Assembly: GCF_003346815.1 (NCBI RefSeq)
Contig: NZ_CP031217.1
Span: 2,170,001 to 2,234,000 of the forward strand
Direction: 5' to 3'
DNA length: 64,000 nt
Source: Halarcobacter bivalviorum
GTDB lineage: Bacteria; Campylobacterota; Campylobacteria; Campylobacterales; Arcobacteraceae
Position 1 is the first letter of the stretch. Each line of letters starts with the position of its first letter. Below are positions 44,638-53,405 of this stretch, piece after piece. Both the position numbers and the translations under genes were made by a program. The notes below the pieces were generated by a model. It was given only the letters and a program-made list of their open reading frames with translations. It was not told the origin of the DNA and ran no database searches.

Positions 44638-44643
44638 TATAAT
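44638..44643 (+). promoter_or_regulatory. -10 box of petABC
   Basis: AACTATATAATGTG contains TATAAT, 32 bases before the petA start. Confidence 0.65.
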
Positions 44644-44675
44644 GTGTAGATTTAATTTTAAAATAAGGAAGCTAA

Positions 44676-45179
44676 ATGTCTAACGAAACAAATAGACGGG
44701 ATTTTCTAGGTTATACATTTGCAGCTGTTGCGGCAGTTGGTGGAGCTGCTTCACTTGTTGGTATGAAACAAGTGTGGGATCCATTACCAAGTGTATTAGC
44801 TAGTGGATTTACGAATGTTGAGCTTAATGGACTTAAAGCTGGTGAACCAATCACTGTTATGTGGAGAGGTAAACCAATTTTTGTTCTTAAGAAAACTGCA
44901 GATATGGAAAAATCAGATAGAGATTTAATCATCGGTGAAGATAGATACACTGTTGCTATTGGTCTTTGTACTCACTTAGGTTGTATTCCAGCATGGAAAA
45001 AAACACAATGGAAATGCGCATGTCACGGTGGTGAGTTTGATGCAAGTGGTAAACAAACTTTTGGACCTCCTCCAAGACCTCTTGATTTACCTCCATTCGC
45101 TGTTCAAGGTTCTCAGCTTGTTCTTGGTGAAGAAGGACCTGAATACAAAAAAATCGCTGCTGCGATGGCAACGGCATAA
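44676..45179 (+). CDS. petA: Rieske iron-sulfur protein of cytochrome bc1
   Basis: Subunit of ubiquinol/menaquinol-cytochrome c reductase, 167 residues. A twin-arginine N terminus (NRRDFLG) leads into a membrane anchor, so it is exported folded by Tat. The [2Fe-2S] ligands are C98-T-H100-LG-C103 and C114-A-C116-H117. AAGGAAG precedes the start. petB follows after 10 bases with its own Shine-Dalgarno, forming the petABC operon. Confidence 0.98.
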   Translation: MSNETNRRDFLGYTFAAVAAVGGAASLVGMKQVWDPLPSVLASGFTNVELNGLKAGEPITVMWRGKPIFVLKKTADMEKSDRDLIIGEDRYTVAIGLCTHLGCIPAWKKTQWKCACHGGEFDASGKQTFGPPPRPLDLPPFAVQGSQLVLGEEGPEYKKIAAAMATA

Positions 45180-45189
45180 GGAGTAGTTT

Positions 45190-46437
45190 ATGGCAAAATT
45201 TGAAAAAGCTAACTCTGTAGGTGAGTGGTTAGACCAAAGACTTAATACTACAGCATTAACTAAAGTTTTAATGACTGAGTATTGGATTCCAAAAGATATT
45301 AACTTCTTATGGGCAATGGGTGTTCTTTTAGCAGTAACATTTAAAATCTTAGTTATTTCTGGTTTATTCTTAATGATGTACTACAAACCAGATGTTGCAT
45401 TAGCATTTGATTCTGTAAACTATACAATTATGCAAGAAGTTGCTTATGGTTGGTTATTTAGACATATGCATGGTGTTGCAGCTTCGGTTGTATTCTTAAT
45501 TATCTATATTCACATGTTTACAGGAATCTACTATGGTTCTTATAAGCAAGGTAGAGAGATGATCTGGATTTCTGGTATGTTATTATTCATGACATTCTCA
45601 GCTGCTGGTTTCTCTGGATATATGTTACCATGGGGACAAATGTCTTACTGGGCTGCAATGGTTATTACAAACTTATTTGGTGGTGTTCCAGTTATTGGTG
45701 ATGCATTAGTGGTATGGATTAGAGGTGACTTTAACGTTGCTGATGCTACATTAACAAGATTCTTCATGTTACACGTATTCTTATTACCAATCGTTATTAT
45801 GGGTATTATTGGATTACACTTCTATACATTAAGAATTCCTCACGTTAACAACCAAGAGGGTGCTGATATTGATTATGATGCAGAAGCTGAAAAATATTTA
45901 GCAGGAAATAAAAAAGAAGCTAAAGTTATTCCTTTCTGGCCTATCTTTATCTCTAAAGACTTTGCTATTTTAGGTATTTTCTTAATTTTCTATTTCTACT
46001 TAGTATTCTTCCATTATAATTTTGCAATGGACCCAGTAAACTTCGACCCAGCTGATGCAATGGTAACTCCTGCGCACATTTACCCAGAGTGGTATTTCTT
46101 ATGGTCATATGAAGTATTAAGAGGTTTCTTCTTTGATGTTGGTCCAGTTAAAGCATTTGATATTGGTTTAATGGCATTTGGATTTGCAAACGTTATTTTC
46201 TTAGTATTACCATGGTTAGATAGAGACCCTGCAATTTTACCAGCTCACAAAAGACCTGGATTTAGAGTATGGTTCTGGATTTTAATGGTTGACTTAATTG
46301 TATTAACTGTTTATGGAAAATTACCTCCAACAGGTATTAATGCTTGGGTTGGATTTGCTTCAGCTTCAGTATTTATTTTATTATTCGTAGCATTACCATT
46401 CATTACGAAAGCAGATGCTAAAAAGAGAGGTGCATAA
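45190..46437 (+). CDS. petB: Cytochrome b of the bc1 complex
   Basis: Core membrane subunit of 415 residues carrying two b hemes and the quinol oxidation site. The heme histidines lie in RHMHGVAASVVFLIIYIHMF and in the pair FMLHVF / GLHFYTL, and the quinol-site PEWY is in HIYPEWYFL. It is the full-length (fused b plus subunit IV) form. The stop overlaps the petC start as TAATG. AGGAG precedes its start. Confidence 0.98.
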   Translation: MAKFEKANSVGEWLDQRLNTTALTKVLMTEYWIPKDINFLWAMGVLLAVTFKILVISGLFLMMYYKPDVALAFDSVNYTIMQEVAYGWLFRHMHGVAASVVFLIIYIHMFTGIYYGSYKQGREMIWISGMLLFMTFSAAGFSGYMLPWGQMSYWAAMVITNLFGGVPVIGDALVVWIRGDFNVADATLTRFFMLHVFLLPIVIMGIIGLHFYTLRIPHVNNQEGADIDYDAEAEKYLAGNKKEAKVIPFWPIFISKDFAILGIFLIFYFYLVFFHYNFAMDPVNFDPADAMVTPAHIYPEWYFLWSYEVLRGFFFDVGPVKAFDIGLMAFGFANVIFLVLPWLDRDPAILPAHKRPGFRVWFWILMVDLIVLTVYGKLPPTGINAWVGFASASVFILLFVALPFITKADAKKRGA

Positions 46438-47321
46438 TGAGAGAATTAAAAATATTAGCAGTAGTAGTAGCATTTACTCTTGTTACTTACTGGGGTGTTG
46501 AGCCATTCGCACACTCTCAAATGCATCCACATGTAGATCCAGCGGATTATAAATTCACTGATGTACAAGAAGATGTAAAAGATGTTAATGCTTTAACTGG
46601 TGATGCTCAAAATGGTGCAGCATTAGTTCAAGCAAACTGTACAGCTTGTCACTCTATTGAAAAAGAAGGTTTCCCTCAATTAATGGATAACGCAAGTGCA
46701 GCAGCAGCTTATGGTGTTGTTCCACCAGATTTAAGTTCTGCAGGTAAAATTTATAGTGCTGATTATTTAGCAGCATTCATTAAAGATCCTGTAAAAGCTT
46801 CAAAAGTTGCTCACAAGTTCCAAGATGGTAGAGTTCATCCAATGCCAGGTTATGGTTGGATGCAAGCACAAGAGATTGCAGATATGGTAGCATACTTACA
46901 ATCTATTTCTCCAAAAGAGATGACAAACAAAGAAGTTTTTGTTGACGCATGCCAAAGATGTCACGGTATCAAATATGGTGATATGAAAGGTGGTTCAATG
47001 GCAGCTAAAACTCCAGATGAAAACATTAAAGCTTATATGGGTAAATTACCTCCAGATTTATCACAATACATTAGATCAAGAGGTGAGTCTTACTTACATA
47101 CATTTGTTAATGATCCTCAAAAACATTTAGAGGGTACAGCAATGCCTAGAGTTGGATTAACTGAGGAAGCTGAAACACAAGTAATTAAATATATGCAAGA
47201 AGTTGGTGATTCTAAAAAAGCTGAAAGAGAAGCTTTAGGACCTAAATTCTTAATTTATCTAGTTATTTTCGCAATTTTCGCTTGGTTATGGAAAGCAAGT
47301 AAATGGAGAGAAGTTCATTAA
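46437..47321 (+). CDS. petC: Diheme cytochrome c of the bc1 complex
   Basis: Cytochrome subunit of 294 residues that accepts electrons from the Rieske centre. It has two c-type heme motifs, C68-TA-C71-H72 and C172-QR-C175-H176, rather than the single heme of typical cytochrome c1; a diheme form is usual in Campylobacterota. An N-terminal membrane helix and a C-terminal helix (FLIYLVIFAIFAWLW) anchor it. The start overlaps the stop of petB. Confidence 0.95.
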   Translation: MRELKILAVVVAFTLVTYWGVEPFAHSQMHPHVDPADYKFTDVQEDVKDVNALTGDAQNGAALVQANCTACHSIEKEGFPQLMDNASAAAAYGVVPPDLSSAGKIYSADYLAAFIKDPVKASKVAHKFQDGRVHPMPGYGWMQAQEIADMVAYLQSISPKEMTNKEVFVDACQRCHGIKYGDMKGGSMAAKTPDENIKAYMGKLPPDLSQYIRSRGESYLHTFVNDPQKHLEGTAMPRVGLTEEAETQVIKYMQEVGDSKKAEREALGPKFLIYLVIFAIFAWLWKASKWREVH

Positions 47322-47361
47322 GAACTTCTTTTCTAATAATTAAACTCATAGGGGCTTATAA

Positions 47362-47757
47362 ATGAAATTATTAAATATTTTAGCAGCAGTGGCACTAACT
47401 GTTACTATCTCTTCTGCACAAGATGTTATGCAAAAATCTATGAATATCATGGAAAAAGGAATGAGTGAAATTCAACAAGGTTTCTTAAATAACAATGTAG
47501 ACTTAATTAAAAGTGGTACTGAAAAAGTTAGAAAAGGAAATGAACTTTTTTCTGACAAGAAAGTAATTGCTCAATACTTACCGGAGAACAAAAGACACAT
47601 GGTTAATATTGCAGCAAATGCAGCAGAAAGAATTAAACTTGATGCTAACGTTTTAGAATTAAATCTAGAAAACAAAGCATATATTGACGCAGCTAATGCA
47701 TATTCTGATATGATGAATGCATGTGCTAGATGTCACTCAATTGTTAGAAGTTGGTAA
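47362..47757 (+). CDS. Cytochrome c'-like monoheme protein
   Basis: Exported protein of 131 residues with signal peptide MKLLNILAAVALTVTISSA and a C-terminal heme motif C121-AR-C124-H125. The rest is helical with Met- and Lys-rich repeats, in the manner of a four-helix cytochrome c' or c-556. It lies 40 bases after petC with AGGGG before the start and a terminator after the stop, so it is likely cotranscribed. An electron carrier for the bc1 complex or an NO-binding function are both possible. Confidence 0.82.
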   Translation: MKLLNILAAVALTVTISSAQDVMQKSMNIMEKGMSEIQQGFLNNNVDLIKSGTEKVRKGNELFSDKKVIAQYLPENKRHMVNIAANAAERIKLDANVLELNLENKAYIDAANAYSDMMNACARCHSIVRSW

Positions 47758-47764
47758 TTAAAAT

Positions 47765-47792
47765 AAAAAGATAAACTTTTGTTTATCTTTTT
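47765..47792. terminator. Bidirectional terminator
   Basis: AAAAAGATAAAC / GTTTATCTTTTT, a 12-bp stem with a 4-T loop, separates the convergent cytochrome and rsmE genes. A runs and T runs in the arms allow use in both directions. Confidence 0.85.
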
Positions 47793-47799
47793 ATTACTC

Positions 47800-48471
47800 T
47801 TAAATTATAATTTTAGAAACTGCACTAATCGCAGCTGTTTCACTCTTTAAAATCAAACTAGAATCAAAACCTACAATCTTATCTTCTTGAAAAAGTTTTC
47901 TTTCATCTTTTGAAAAACCACCTTCACAACCTAGAAGTAAAGTTTTAATTTCACTCTTTTTATCTTCAACATTTAAAGTTGAAAAATCTAATAAATATAC
48001 CTCATCATTTAATGATAAAAACTCATCTAAACTCTTGCAAACTTCAAGTTTAATAATTGAACTTCTCCCACATTGAGAAGAAGAGTTAATAAGTATTTTT
48101 TCTAACTTTTCTAAATTTTGTTTAAAATTCTTTTGAGAATATTCACAATAAATAAAAGTAATTTTTTCTAAACCTAATTCATTTAAAGAGGCAATACTCT
48201 TCTCAACTGTTTTAGGGTCAACTACACACCAAGCTAGATGTAAACTCTTTTTATTTTCAACTATTTTTTCTTCAAAAGATACAAGTTCTAATCTTGCATC
48301 CTTTCTATTTATTTCAATAACTTTATAAAGATAGATATTTTTATCATTTAAGTTTCTAAAATATATCTCATCATTTAATTTTTGTCTTCTTGCTTTAAAA
48401 AGATATTTATAAACCTCATTATCTACAGTTAAAAACTGTTCAGAAGCATTTTCATGATAGGTAAATTGCAT
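47800..48471 (-). CDS. rsmE: 16S rRNA (uracil1498-N3)-methyltransferase
   Basis: SPOUT methyltransferase of 223 residues, close to the 240 typical of RsmE. Motifs include QCGRSSIIKLE and the SAM knot LLLGCEGGFSKDE with LKSETAAISAVS. A TTG at 48504 gives a longer frame, but ATG 48471, one base after the upstream stop, fits the family N terminus MQFTYHENA. It is coupled to the upstream small membrane-protein gene. Confidence 0.92.
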   Translation of the reverse strand: MQFTYHENASEQFLTVDNEVYKYLFKARRQKLNDEIYFRNLNDKNIYLYKVIEINRKDARLELVSFEEKIVENKKSLHLAWCVVDPKTVEKSIASLNELGLEKITFIYCEYSQKNFKQNLEKLEKILINSSSQCGRSSIIKLEVCKSLDEFLSLNDEVYLLDFSTLNVEDKKSEIKTLLLGCEGGFSKDERKLFQEDKIVGFDSSLILKSETAAISAVSKIII

Positions 48472-48472
48472 T

Positions 48473-48877
48473 TTAGAAAATCTTTGAGATAATATATACT
48501 GCAACTAAAACAGAAATTTCAATTGTATATATCTTTTTTGCATATACCATAAACTCTTCTTGTAATTGGATATCAGTAGTTTTAATAACTCTCATTTTTT
48601 TATATCTTTTAATCTCAATTACAAGTAAAAAAATTGCAGCAGCAATCATTAAAACAACAGTAAAAGAGAAATGCTTAGCATAAGCAGAAACTATTGCACC
48701 AGTATACATTACAATTGCATTTGTTAAATGGTATAAAGGTGTCATAAACTTTAATCTTTTTGCAAGGGGTAAAAACTCTTTTGCAGTTGAAACAGAGTAT
48801 AAATTAAAAATCATAACTGCTAAAAAGAAATATATTGCAAATACGTGTGTGACTACGGCATCACTCATTAAATCCAT
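48473..48877 (-). CDS. Unknown four-helix membrane protein
   Basis: Protein of 134 residues with hydrophobic segments at about 10-28, 45-65, 70-87 and 115-132 and short charged loops. Histidines in the first and second helices (THVFAIYF, YHLTNA) recall small heme-related or oxidase-assembly proteins, but I do not recognise a family. No strong Shine-Dalgarno is seen before the ATG at 48877; a second ATG lies at 48868. The stop is one base before rsmE. Confidence 0.7.
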   Translation of the reverse strand: MDLMSDAVVTHVFAIYFFLAVMIFNLYSVSTAKEFLPLAKRLKFMTPLYHLTNAIVMYTGAIVSAYAKHFSFTVVLMIAAAIFLLVIEIKRYKKMRVIKTTDIQLQEEFMVYAKKIYTIEISVLVAVYIISKIF

Positions 48878-48949
48878 GTTAAACTCACTTTTAAAAAATT
48901 TGGGTATTATAGCTTAATTGTCATAAGGTATTAGTAAAAAAGGAACTAC

Positions 48950-50176
48950 ATGGCATTAAGTGTAAATAATGCATTAAAAACTATCATAGAATTAAATATT
49001 GAACCTAATTTTGAAATAATTCCAATTGAAGAGTCTACAAATAGAATTTGCGCAGAGACAATCTATGCAAAACTTCCCTTACCAAGATTTAACAATTCTG
49101 CAATGGATGGATATGCTTTAAAATTTGAAGATATAGATAAAGAGATTAAAGTTATAGATACAGTATTTGCTGGAGATAATAAAGATATAAACTTAGAAGA
49201 AGCAAACTGTGTAAAAATCATGACAGGTGCTGTTGTACCCCAAGATGCAACTTTAGTTGTTCCAAAAGAAAACTGTATTGAAATAAGTAATGAAAAAATA
49301 AAAATAGAAGATAAAGAGTTAAAAAAATTTTCTCATATTAGATTTGTAGGAGAAGATGTAAATAGTGGAGAGGAAATACTTAGCAAAGGAGATGAAATAA
49401 ACTTTGCAAATATTACTCTACTTAGTTCTCAGGGTATCTCATATATAAAAGTTTATAAAAAACCTAAAGTTATTGTTTTTGCAAGTGGAGAAGAGCTAAA
49501 ACTTCATTATGAAAAAATTGAAGATCACCAAATTTATAACTCAAATACTCCTACTCTTCTTACAAGATGTAAAGAACTAAATTGTGATGTAACTTTTATA
49601 GGTCAAGCAAGAGATAGTGTTGAATCTTTAGAGAGTTTAATAAAAAACTCACTTGATGCTGATTTAATTATCACTTCAGGAGGAGTATCTGTTGGGGATG
49701 CTGATTTTACAAATGAAGCTTTTTTAAATTTAGGTTTTGAAGAGATTTTTAAAGGAATTAAGATAAAACCAGGTAAACCAACAATATTTGGAAAAATCAA
49801 TAATACCTATATTTTAAATTTACCAGGTAATCCTCTTGCTTCAGCTTTAATTTTTGAATTTTTTGGAAAAGTTCTAATTCAAAAACTATTAGGTTCAAAT
49901 CTACTTTATCCTAATTGCATAAATGCAAAGTTAGGTGTAGATTTAAAAAATAAAAAAGGAAGAATTACTATAATTCCAGGTTGGTTTGATGGAGAGTTTT
50001 TCTTTCCAGAAGATAAACGTCTACCAGGAATGGTTGCAACATTAAGTAGAAGTAATTGTATTATAGTATTAGATGAGAATGTTGCTCTATTAAAAAAAGA
50101 CTCAAATGTAAAACTTCTACCAATTAATTGGAAATTTTTTAGAAAAGATTATAAGGACTATTTAACATATGAATAA
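48950..50176 (+). CDS. moeA: Molybdopterin molybdenumtransferase MoeA
   Basis: Inserts molybdate into adenylated molybdopterin, 408 residues, full family length. Motifs are [15 protein letters not shown] near the N terminus, [22 protein letters not shown] and [13 protein letters not shown] lies 6 bases before the start. Its end overlaps queC by 8 bases, joining molybdenum cofactor and queuosine genes on one transcript. Confidence 0.96.
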   Translation: MALSVNNALKTIIELNIEPNFEIIPIEESTNRICAETIYAKLPLPRFNNSAMDGYALKFEDIDKEIKVIDTVFAGDNKDINLEEANCVKIMTGAVVPQDATLVVPKENCIEISNEKIKIEDKELKKFSHIRFVGEDVNSGEEILSKGDEINFANITLLSSQGISYIKVYKKPKVIVFASGEELKLHYEKIEDHQIYNSNTPTLLTRCKELNCDVTFIGQARDSVESLESLIKNSLDADLIITSGGVSVGDADFTNEAFLNLGFEEIFKGIKIKPGKPTIFGKINNTYILNLPGNPLASALIFEFFGKVLIQKLLGSNLLYPNCINAKLGVDLKNKKGRITIIPGWFDGEFFFPEDKRLPGMVATLSRSNCIIVLDENVALLKKDSNVKLLPINWKFFRKDYKDYLTYE

Positions 50177-50846
50177 AACTATTAAAAAAGCAGTTTGTAT
50201 TCTAAGTGGAGGGATGGATTCTACTTTAGCTTCATATATGGCAAAAAATGAAGGATATGAGATAATTGCTGTTCACTTTAATTATGGTCAAAGAACAGAA
50301 AAAAGAGAGTTACAAGCTTTTAGAGATATTTGTGCTGACCTACAAATAAAAGAAAAATATGAAATTGATATACCTTTTTTTACTCAAATTGGAGCAAGTG
50401 CATTAACTGATTCATCAATTGATGTACCAACAAATGGTGTAGAAGAAGGTGTTCCAGTTACTTATGTTCCTTTTAGAAATGGTATCTTTCTTTCAATTGC
50501 AAGTGCAATTGCAGAAAAAGAAGAAGCAAATGCTTTATTTATTGGAGTTGTAGAAGAGGATAGTTCAGGTTATCCTGATTGTACTGATGAATTTATCTCT
50601 AAAATGACAAATGCCATAAATCAAGGAACAAAAGAGTCAACTAAGATAGAGATTAAAACTCCCCTTGTACATTTAATGAAAAATGAGATTGTTGAAAAAT
50701 CTTTAGAATTAAATGTTCCTCTGGAGCATACTTGGTCTTGCTATAAAGAAGAGAGTGAAGCTTGTGGAGTTTGTGACTCATGTAGATTAAGATTAAATGG
50801 TTTCAAAAAAGCGAATGCTACAGATCCAATAAAGTATAAGGAATAA
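50169..50846 (+). CDS. queC: 7-cyano-7-deazaguanine synthase
   Basis: Makes preQ0 from 7-carboxy-7-deazaguanine and ammonia with ATP in queuosine synthesis, 225 residues. The PP-loop [11 protein letters not shown] lies near the N terminus, and four zinc-binding cysteines are in [15 protein letters not shown]. The gene order queC-queD-queE is contiguous. queF and tgt are not in this window. Confidence 0.96.
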   Translation: MNKTIKKAVCILSGGMDSTLASYMAKNEGYEIIAVHFNYGQRTEKRELQAFRDICADLQIKEKYEIDIPFFTQIGASALTDSSIDVPTNGVEEGVPVTYVPFRNGIFLSIASAIAEKEEANALFIGVVEEDSSGYPDCTDEFISKMTNAINQGTKESTKIEIKTPLVHLMKNEIVEKSLELNVPLEHTWSCYKEESEACGVCDSCRLRLNGFKKANATDPIKYKE

Positions 50847-50849
50847 GTT

Positions 50850-51383
50850 TTGACTTGGAAAATTTCAAAATCTTTTGATTTTTGTTATGGACATAGAGTT
50901 TGGTCTCAAACTTTAAATAGTGAATACTCTTTAGACCCTTGTTTAAAGTGTAGACATTTACATGGACATCAAGGACAAATTGTTATCTTTTTAGAAGCAA
51001 ATGAGTTAAAAGATGGGATGGTAACAGATTTTAAACACTTAAACTGGTTCAAACAATTTTTAGATGATGTACTAGACCATAAATTTATTATCGATATAAA
51101 TGATCCTCTTTACCCTACTTTACTTCCACATTTTAAAAAAGAAGATTTAATCTACTTTGAACAAGGTTATTATATTCCTGATATGAATAAAATCAAAGAA
51201 GAAGCACTTCATATTAAAGAGATGTATGAAGGATATGTAATAGTTGATTTTGTACCTACAAGTGAAAATCTATCTGCTTGGTTTTTAAAAATTGCAAGTG
51301 AAAAGATGAAAAATCTTGGTATAAAAGTTTCAAGTGTAGAGTTTGCAGAAACTCCAAAAAGTAAAAGCCATGTCTTTGCTTGA
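50850..51383 (+). CDS. queD: 6-carboxytetrahydropterin synthase (QueD)
   Basis: Converts dihydroneopterin triphosphate to carboxytetrahydropterin, 177 residues. Zinc histidines are in FCYGHRVW and CRHLHGHQG, with the catalytic Cys-type CRHLHGH and DHKF motifs. It is longer than the usual 120-residue QueD because of an insertion in the middle (about residues 80-125). The start is TTG at 50850, 7 bases after AAGGA. It overlaps queE by 14 bases. Confidence 0.93.
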   Translation: MTWKISKSFDFCYGHRVWSQTLNSEYSLDPCLKCRHLHGHQGQIVIFLEANELKDGMVTDFKHLNWFKQFLDDVLDHKFIIDINDPLYPTLLPHFKKEDLIYFEQGYYIPDMNKIKEEALHIKEMYEGYVIVDFVPTSENLSAWFLKIASEKMKNLGIKVSSVEFAETPKSKSHVFA

Positions 51384-52125
51384 AGTAAATGAGATATTTG
51401 GGCCAACAATTCAAGGAGAAGGAAAATTAGTTGGTACTCCCTCTATTTTTATAAGACTGGGTAAATGTAACTTTAAATGTGAAGGTTTTAATGTAGAGTA
51501 TGAAACTCCTAGTGGGATAAAAAAATGCTCTTGTGACTCATATTATGCAGTTGATATGGCATTTAAAGAGCAGTGGCAACAAATGAATGCACAGCAGATT
51601 ATAAAAGAGGTTTTACTCCTTGAACCAAACTATAAAATTGATATTGTTATCACTGGGGGAGAGCCACTTTTATATTGGAAAAATGAAGAGTTTCAAAAAC
51701 TTTTAAAACACTATATTGAGAATAATTATAAAGTAACTATTGAAACAAATGGGTCATTAAATATTGATTTAACAGAAACTTATCAGAAACAAATTCTATT
51801 TTCAATGAGTGTAAAACTATCAAACTCTTTAGAACCACTAAAGAAAAGAGTTAATGTAAATACTCTAACAAAAATCATAACTGAAACAGAGGGTTCATAC
51901 TTAAAATTTGTTATAGATGAAGGCTTTAAAGAAGAAGCAAATATAGAGATACAAAATATTCTTTCTTCTATACCAAAAGTTGATGTTTTCCTTATGCCAA
52001 TGGGTGATACAGCGGAACAAATAAATAAAAATAGTGAAGCAGTAATTAACTTAGCTATTGAAAATGGATATAAATATTGTGATAGATTGCATATTAGAGT
52101 TTGGGACAATAAAAGAGGTGTTTAA
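51370..52125 (+). CDS. queE: 7-carboxy-7-deazaguanine synthase (radical SAM)
   Basis: Radical SAM enzyme of 251 residues in queuosine synthesis. The N terminus LLEVNEIFGPTIQGEGKLVG is diagnostic. Cysteines C33, C37, C53 and C55 surround the cluster site; the spacing differs from the standard CX3CX2C, as in other QueE proteins with an insertion. ITGGEPLL is the SAM-binding GGE motif. ATG 51370 is preferred over 51343 because the family N terminus starts there. Confidence 0.93.
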   Translation: MSLLEVNEIFGPTIQGEGKLVGTPSIFIRLGKCNFKCEGFNVEYETPSGIKKCSCDSYYAVDMAFKEQWQQMNAQQIIKEVLLLEPNYKIDIVITGGEPLLYWKNEEFQKLLKHYIENNYKVTIETNGSLNIDLTETYQKQILFSMSVKLSNSLEPLKKRVNVNTLTKIITETEGSYLKFVIDEGFKEEANIEIQNILSSIPKVDVFLMPMGDTAEQINKNSEAVINLAIENGYKYCDRLHIRVWDNKRGV

Positions 52126-52136
52126 CAAACTTTAGA

Positions 52137-52142
52137 TATAAT
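52137..52142 (+). promoter_or_regulatory. -10 box of the fatty-acid genes
   Basis: TTTAGATATAATATATG contains TATAAT, which would give a leader of about 85 bases before fabG. Confidence 0.6.
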
Positions 52143-52159
52143 ATATGCTTTAACATGAA

Positions 52160-52213
52160 TTTAATGTGTTATTTCATTAAAGAAATAAAATACTAAGGTT
52201 TCTACAAAGAAAC
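52160..52213 (+). promoter_or_regulatory. Two hairpins in the fabG leader
   Basis: TTTAATG / CATTAAA (52160-52181) and GTTTC / GAAAC (52198-52213) are short stems between the promoter and the fabG ribosome binding site. They may affect stability or regulation, but both are AT-rich and could be chance. Confidence 0.3.
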
Positions 52214-52232
52214 TATTTTAAGGACTAATTGA

Positions 52233-52976
52233 ATGAAATTTAGTGGATCAAATGTACTAGTAACTGGTGCAAGTAGAGGAATAGGTGCTGAAATTGCAAA
52301 AACTCTAGCTTCTTATGGTTTAAAAGTTTGGATTAACTATAGAAGCGGTGCTGAAGCTGCAGAAAAAATTAAAGAAGAGATTGAAGCAGCTGGTGGAACT
52401 GCTGCGATTGTTAAAGCTGATGTAACAAAAGAAGATGAATTTACTGCTGCTATTAAAACTATTGTTGATGCTGATGGAGAACTTTCTTATTTAGTAAACA
52501 ATGCTGGTATTACAAAAGATAAATTAGCACTAAGAATGTCAGTTGAAGATTTTAATGATGTAATTGCTGCTAACTTAACATCTGCATTTATTGGATGTAA
52601 GGGTGCTTTAAAAGTTATGGGTAAAAAGAAGTTTGGTTCTATTGTAAATATCTCTTCAATTGTTGGAGAAATGGGAAATCCAGGTCAAACAAACTATTCT
52701 GCTTCTAAAGGTGGCTTAAATGCAATGACTAAATCATTTGCTAAAGAAGCAGCAGCTAGAGGAATTAGATATAATGCTGTTACTCCTGGTTTTATTCAAA
52801 CAGATATGACTGATGAATTAAAAGAGGAAGTTAAAGCAGAATATGAGAGAAATATCCCTCTTAGTAGATTTGGTCAACCTAAAGAAATTGCGGACGCAGT
52901 AGCATTTTTATTGAGTGATCATTCATCGTATATTACGGGTGAAATACTAAAAGTAAATGGTGGATTATACGTTTAA
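52233..52976 (+). CDS. fabG: 3-oxoacyl-ACP reductase
   Basis: NADPH-dependent reductase of fatty-acid elongation, 247 residues. It has the Rossmann motif TGASRGIG, NNAGIT, catalytic Ser in NISSIVGEMG, YSASKGG and the C-terminal YITGEILKVNGGLYV. AAGGA precedes the start by 8 bases. A 10-bp hairpin follows, then acpP with its own promoter. Confidence 0.97.
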   Translation: MKFSGSNVLVTGASRGIGAEIAKTLASYGLKVWINYRSGAEAAEKIKEEIEAAGGTAAIVKADVTKEDEFTAAIKTIVDADGELSYLVNNAGITKDKLALRMSVEDFNDVIAANLTSAFIGCKGALKVMGKKKFGSIVNISSIVGEMGNPGQTNYSASKGGLNAMTKSFAKEAAARGIRYNAVTPGFIQTDMTDELKEEVKAEYERNIPLSRFGQPKEIADAVAFLLSDHSSYITGEILKVNGGLYV

Positions 52977-52998
52977 AAAAGATTTATTAAATCTTTTT
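52976..52998. terminator. Hairpin terminator after fabG
   Basis: AAAAAGATTT / AAATCTTTTT, a 10-bp stem with a 3-base loop, begins at the fabG stop and ends in a T run. Confidence 0.75.
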
Positions 52999-53002
52999 AT
53001 GG

Positions 53003-53008
53003 TATAAT
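53003..53008 (+). promoter_or_regulatory. -10 box of acpP
   Basis: ATGGTATAATTTGG contains TATAAT, 31 bases before the acpP start. Confidence 0.65.
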
Positions 53009-53038
53009 TTGGCGATAATTTTAAAAAAGGAAAAGAAT

Positions 53039-53269
53039 ATGGCATTATTTGATGATGTAAAAGAAGTAGTAGTTGAGCAACTTGATTGTGATCCTGCAGA
53101 AGTTAAGGAAGAGTCTAAATTTATTGAAGATTTAGGTGCTGACTCACTAGACGTTGTTGAATTAGTTATGGCGTTAGAAGAGAAATTCGATATCGAAATT
53201 CCAGACGAAGATGCAGAAGGTATCTTAACTGTTGCTGATGCTATTAAATACATCGAAGATAACGCGTAA
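53039..53269 (+). CDS. acpP: Acyl carrier protein
   Basis: Carrier of growing acyl chains, 76 residues, highly acidic and helical. The phosphopantetheine serine is in [20 protein letters not shown]-started frame begins at 53009, but ATG 53039 lies 7 bases after AAAGGA and gives the standard N terminus [10 protein letters not shown]. It has its own promoter and a very strong terminator, suited to the high expression usual for ACP. Confidence 0.98.
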   Translation: MALFDDVKEVVVEQLDCDPAEVKEESKFIEDLGADSLDVVELVMALEEKFDIEIPDEDAEGILTVADAIKYIEDNA

Positions 53270-53292
53270 TTTCTACGCTATTCTTATAGTAT

Positions 53293-53321
53293 AAGCCAGT
53301 ATTCTATACTGGCTTTTTTTT
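53293..53321 (+). terminator. Terminator after acpP
   Basis: AAGCCAGTAT / ATACTGGCTT, a perfect 10-bp stem with a 3-base loop, runs directly into eight T residues. Confidence 0.95.
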
Positions 53322-53405
53322 AATAAAAATTATTTGAATTGTTGAATTTTTAATATTTATTTTAAGAATTGAATTATTTAAATACTTAATTTTGGAGCAT
53401 ATTTA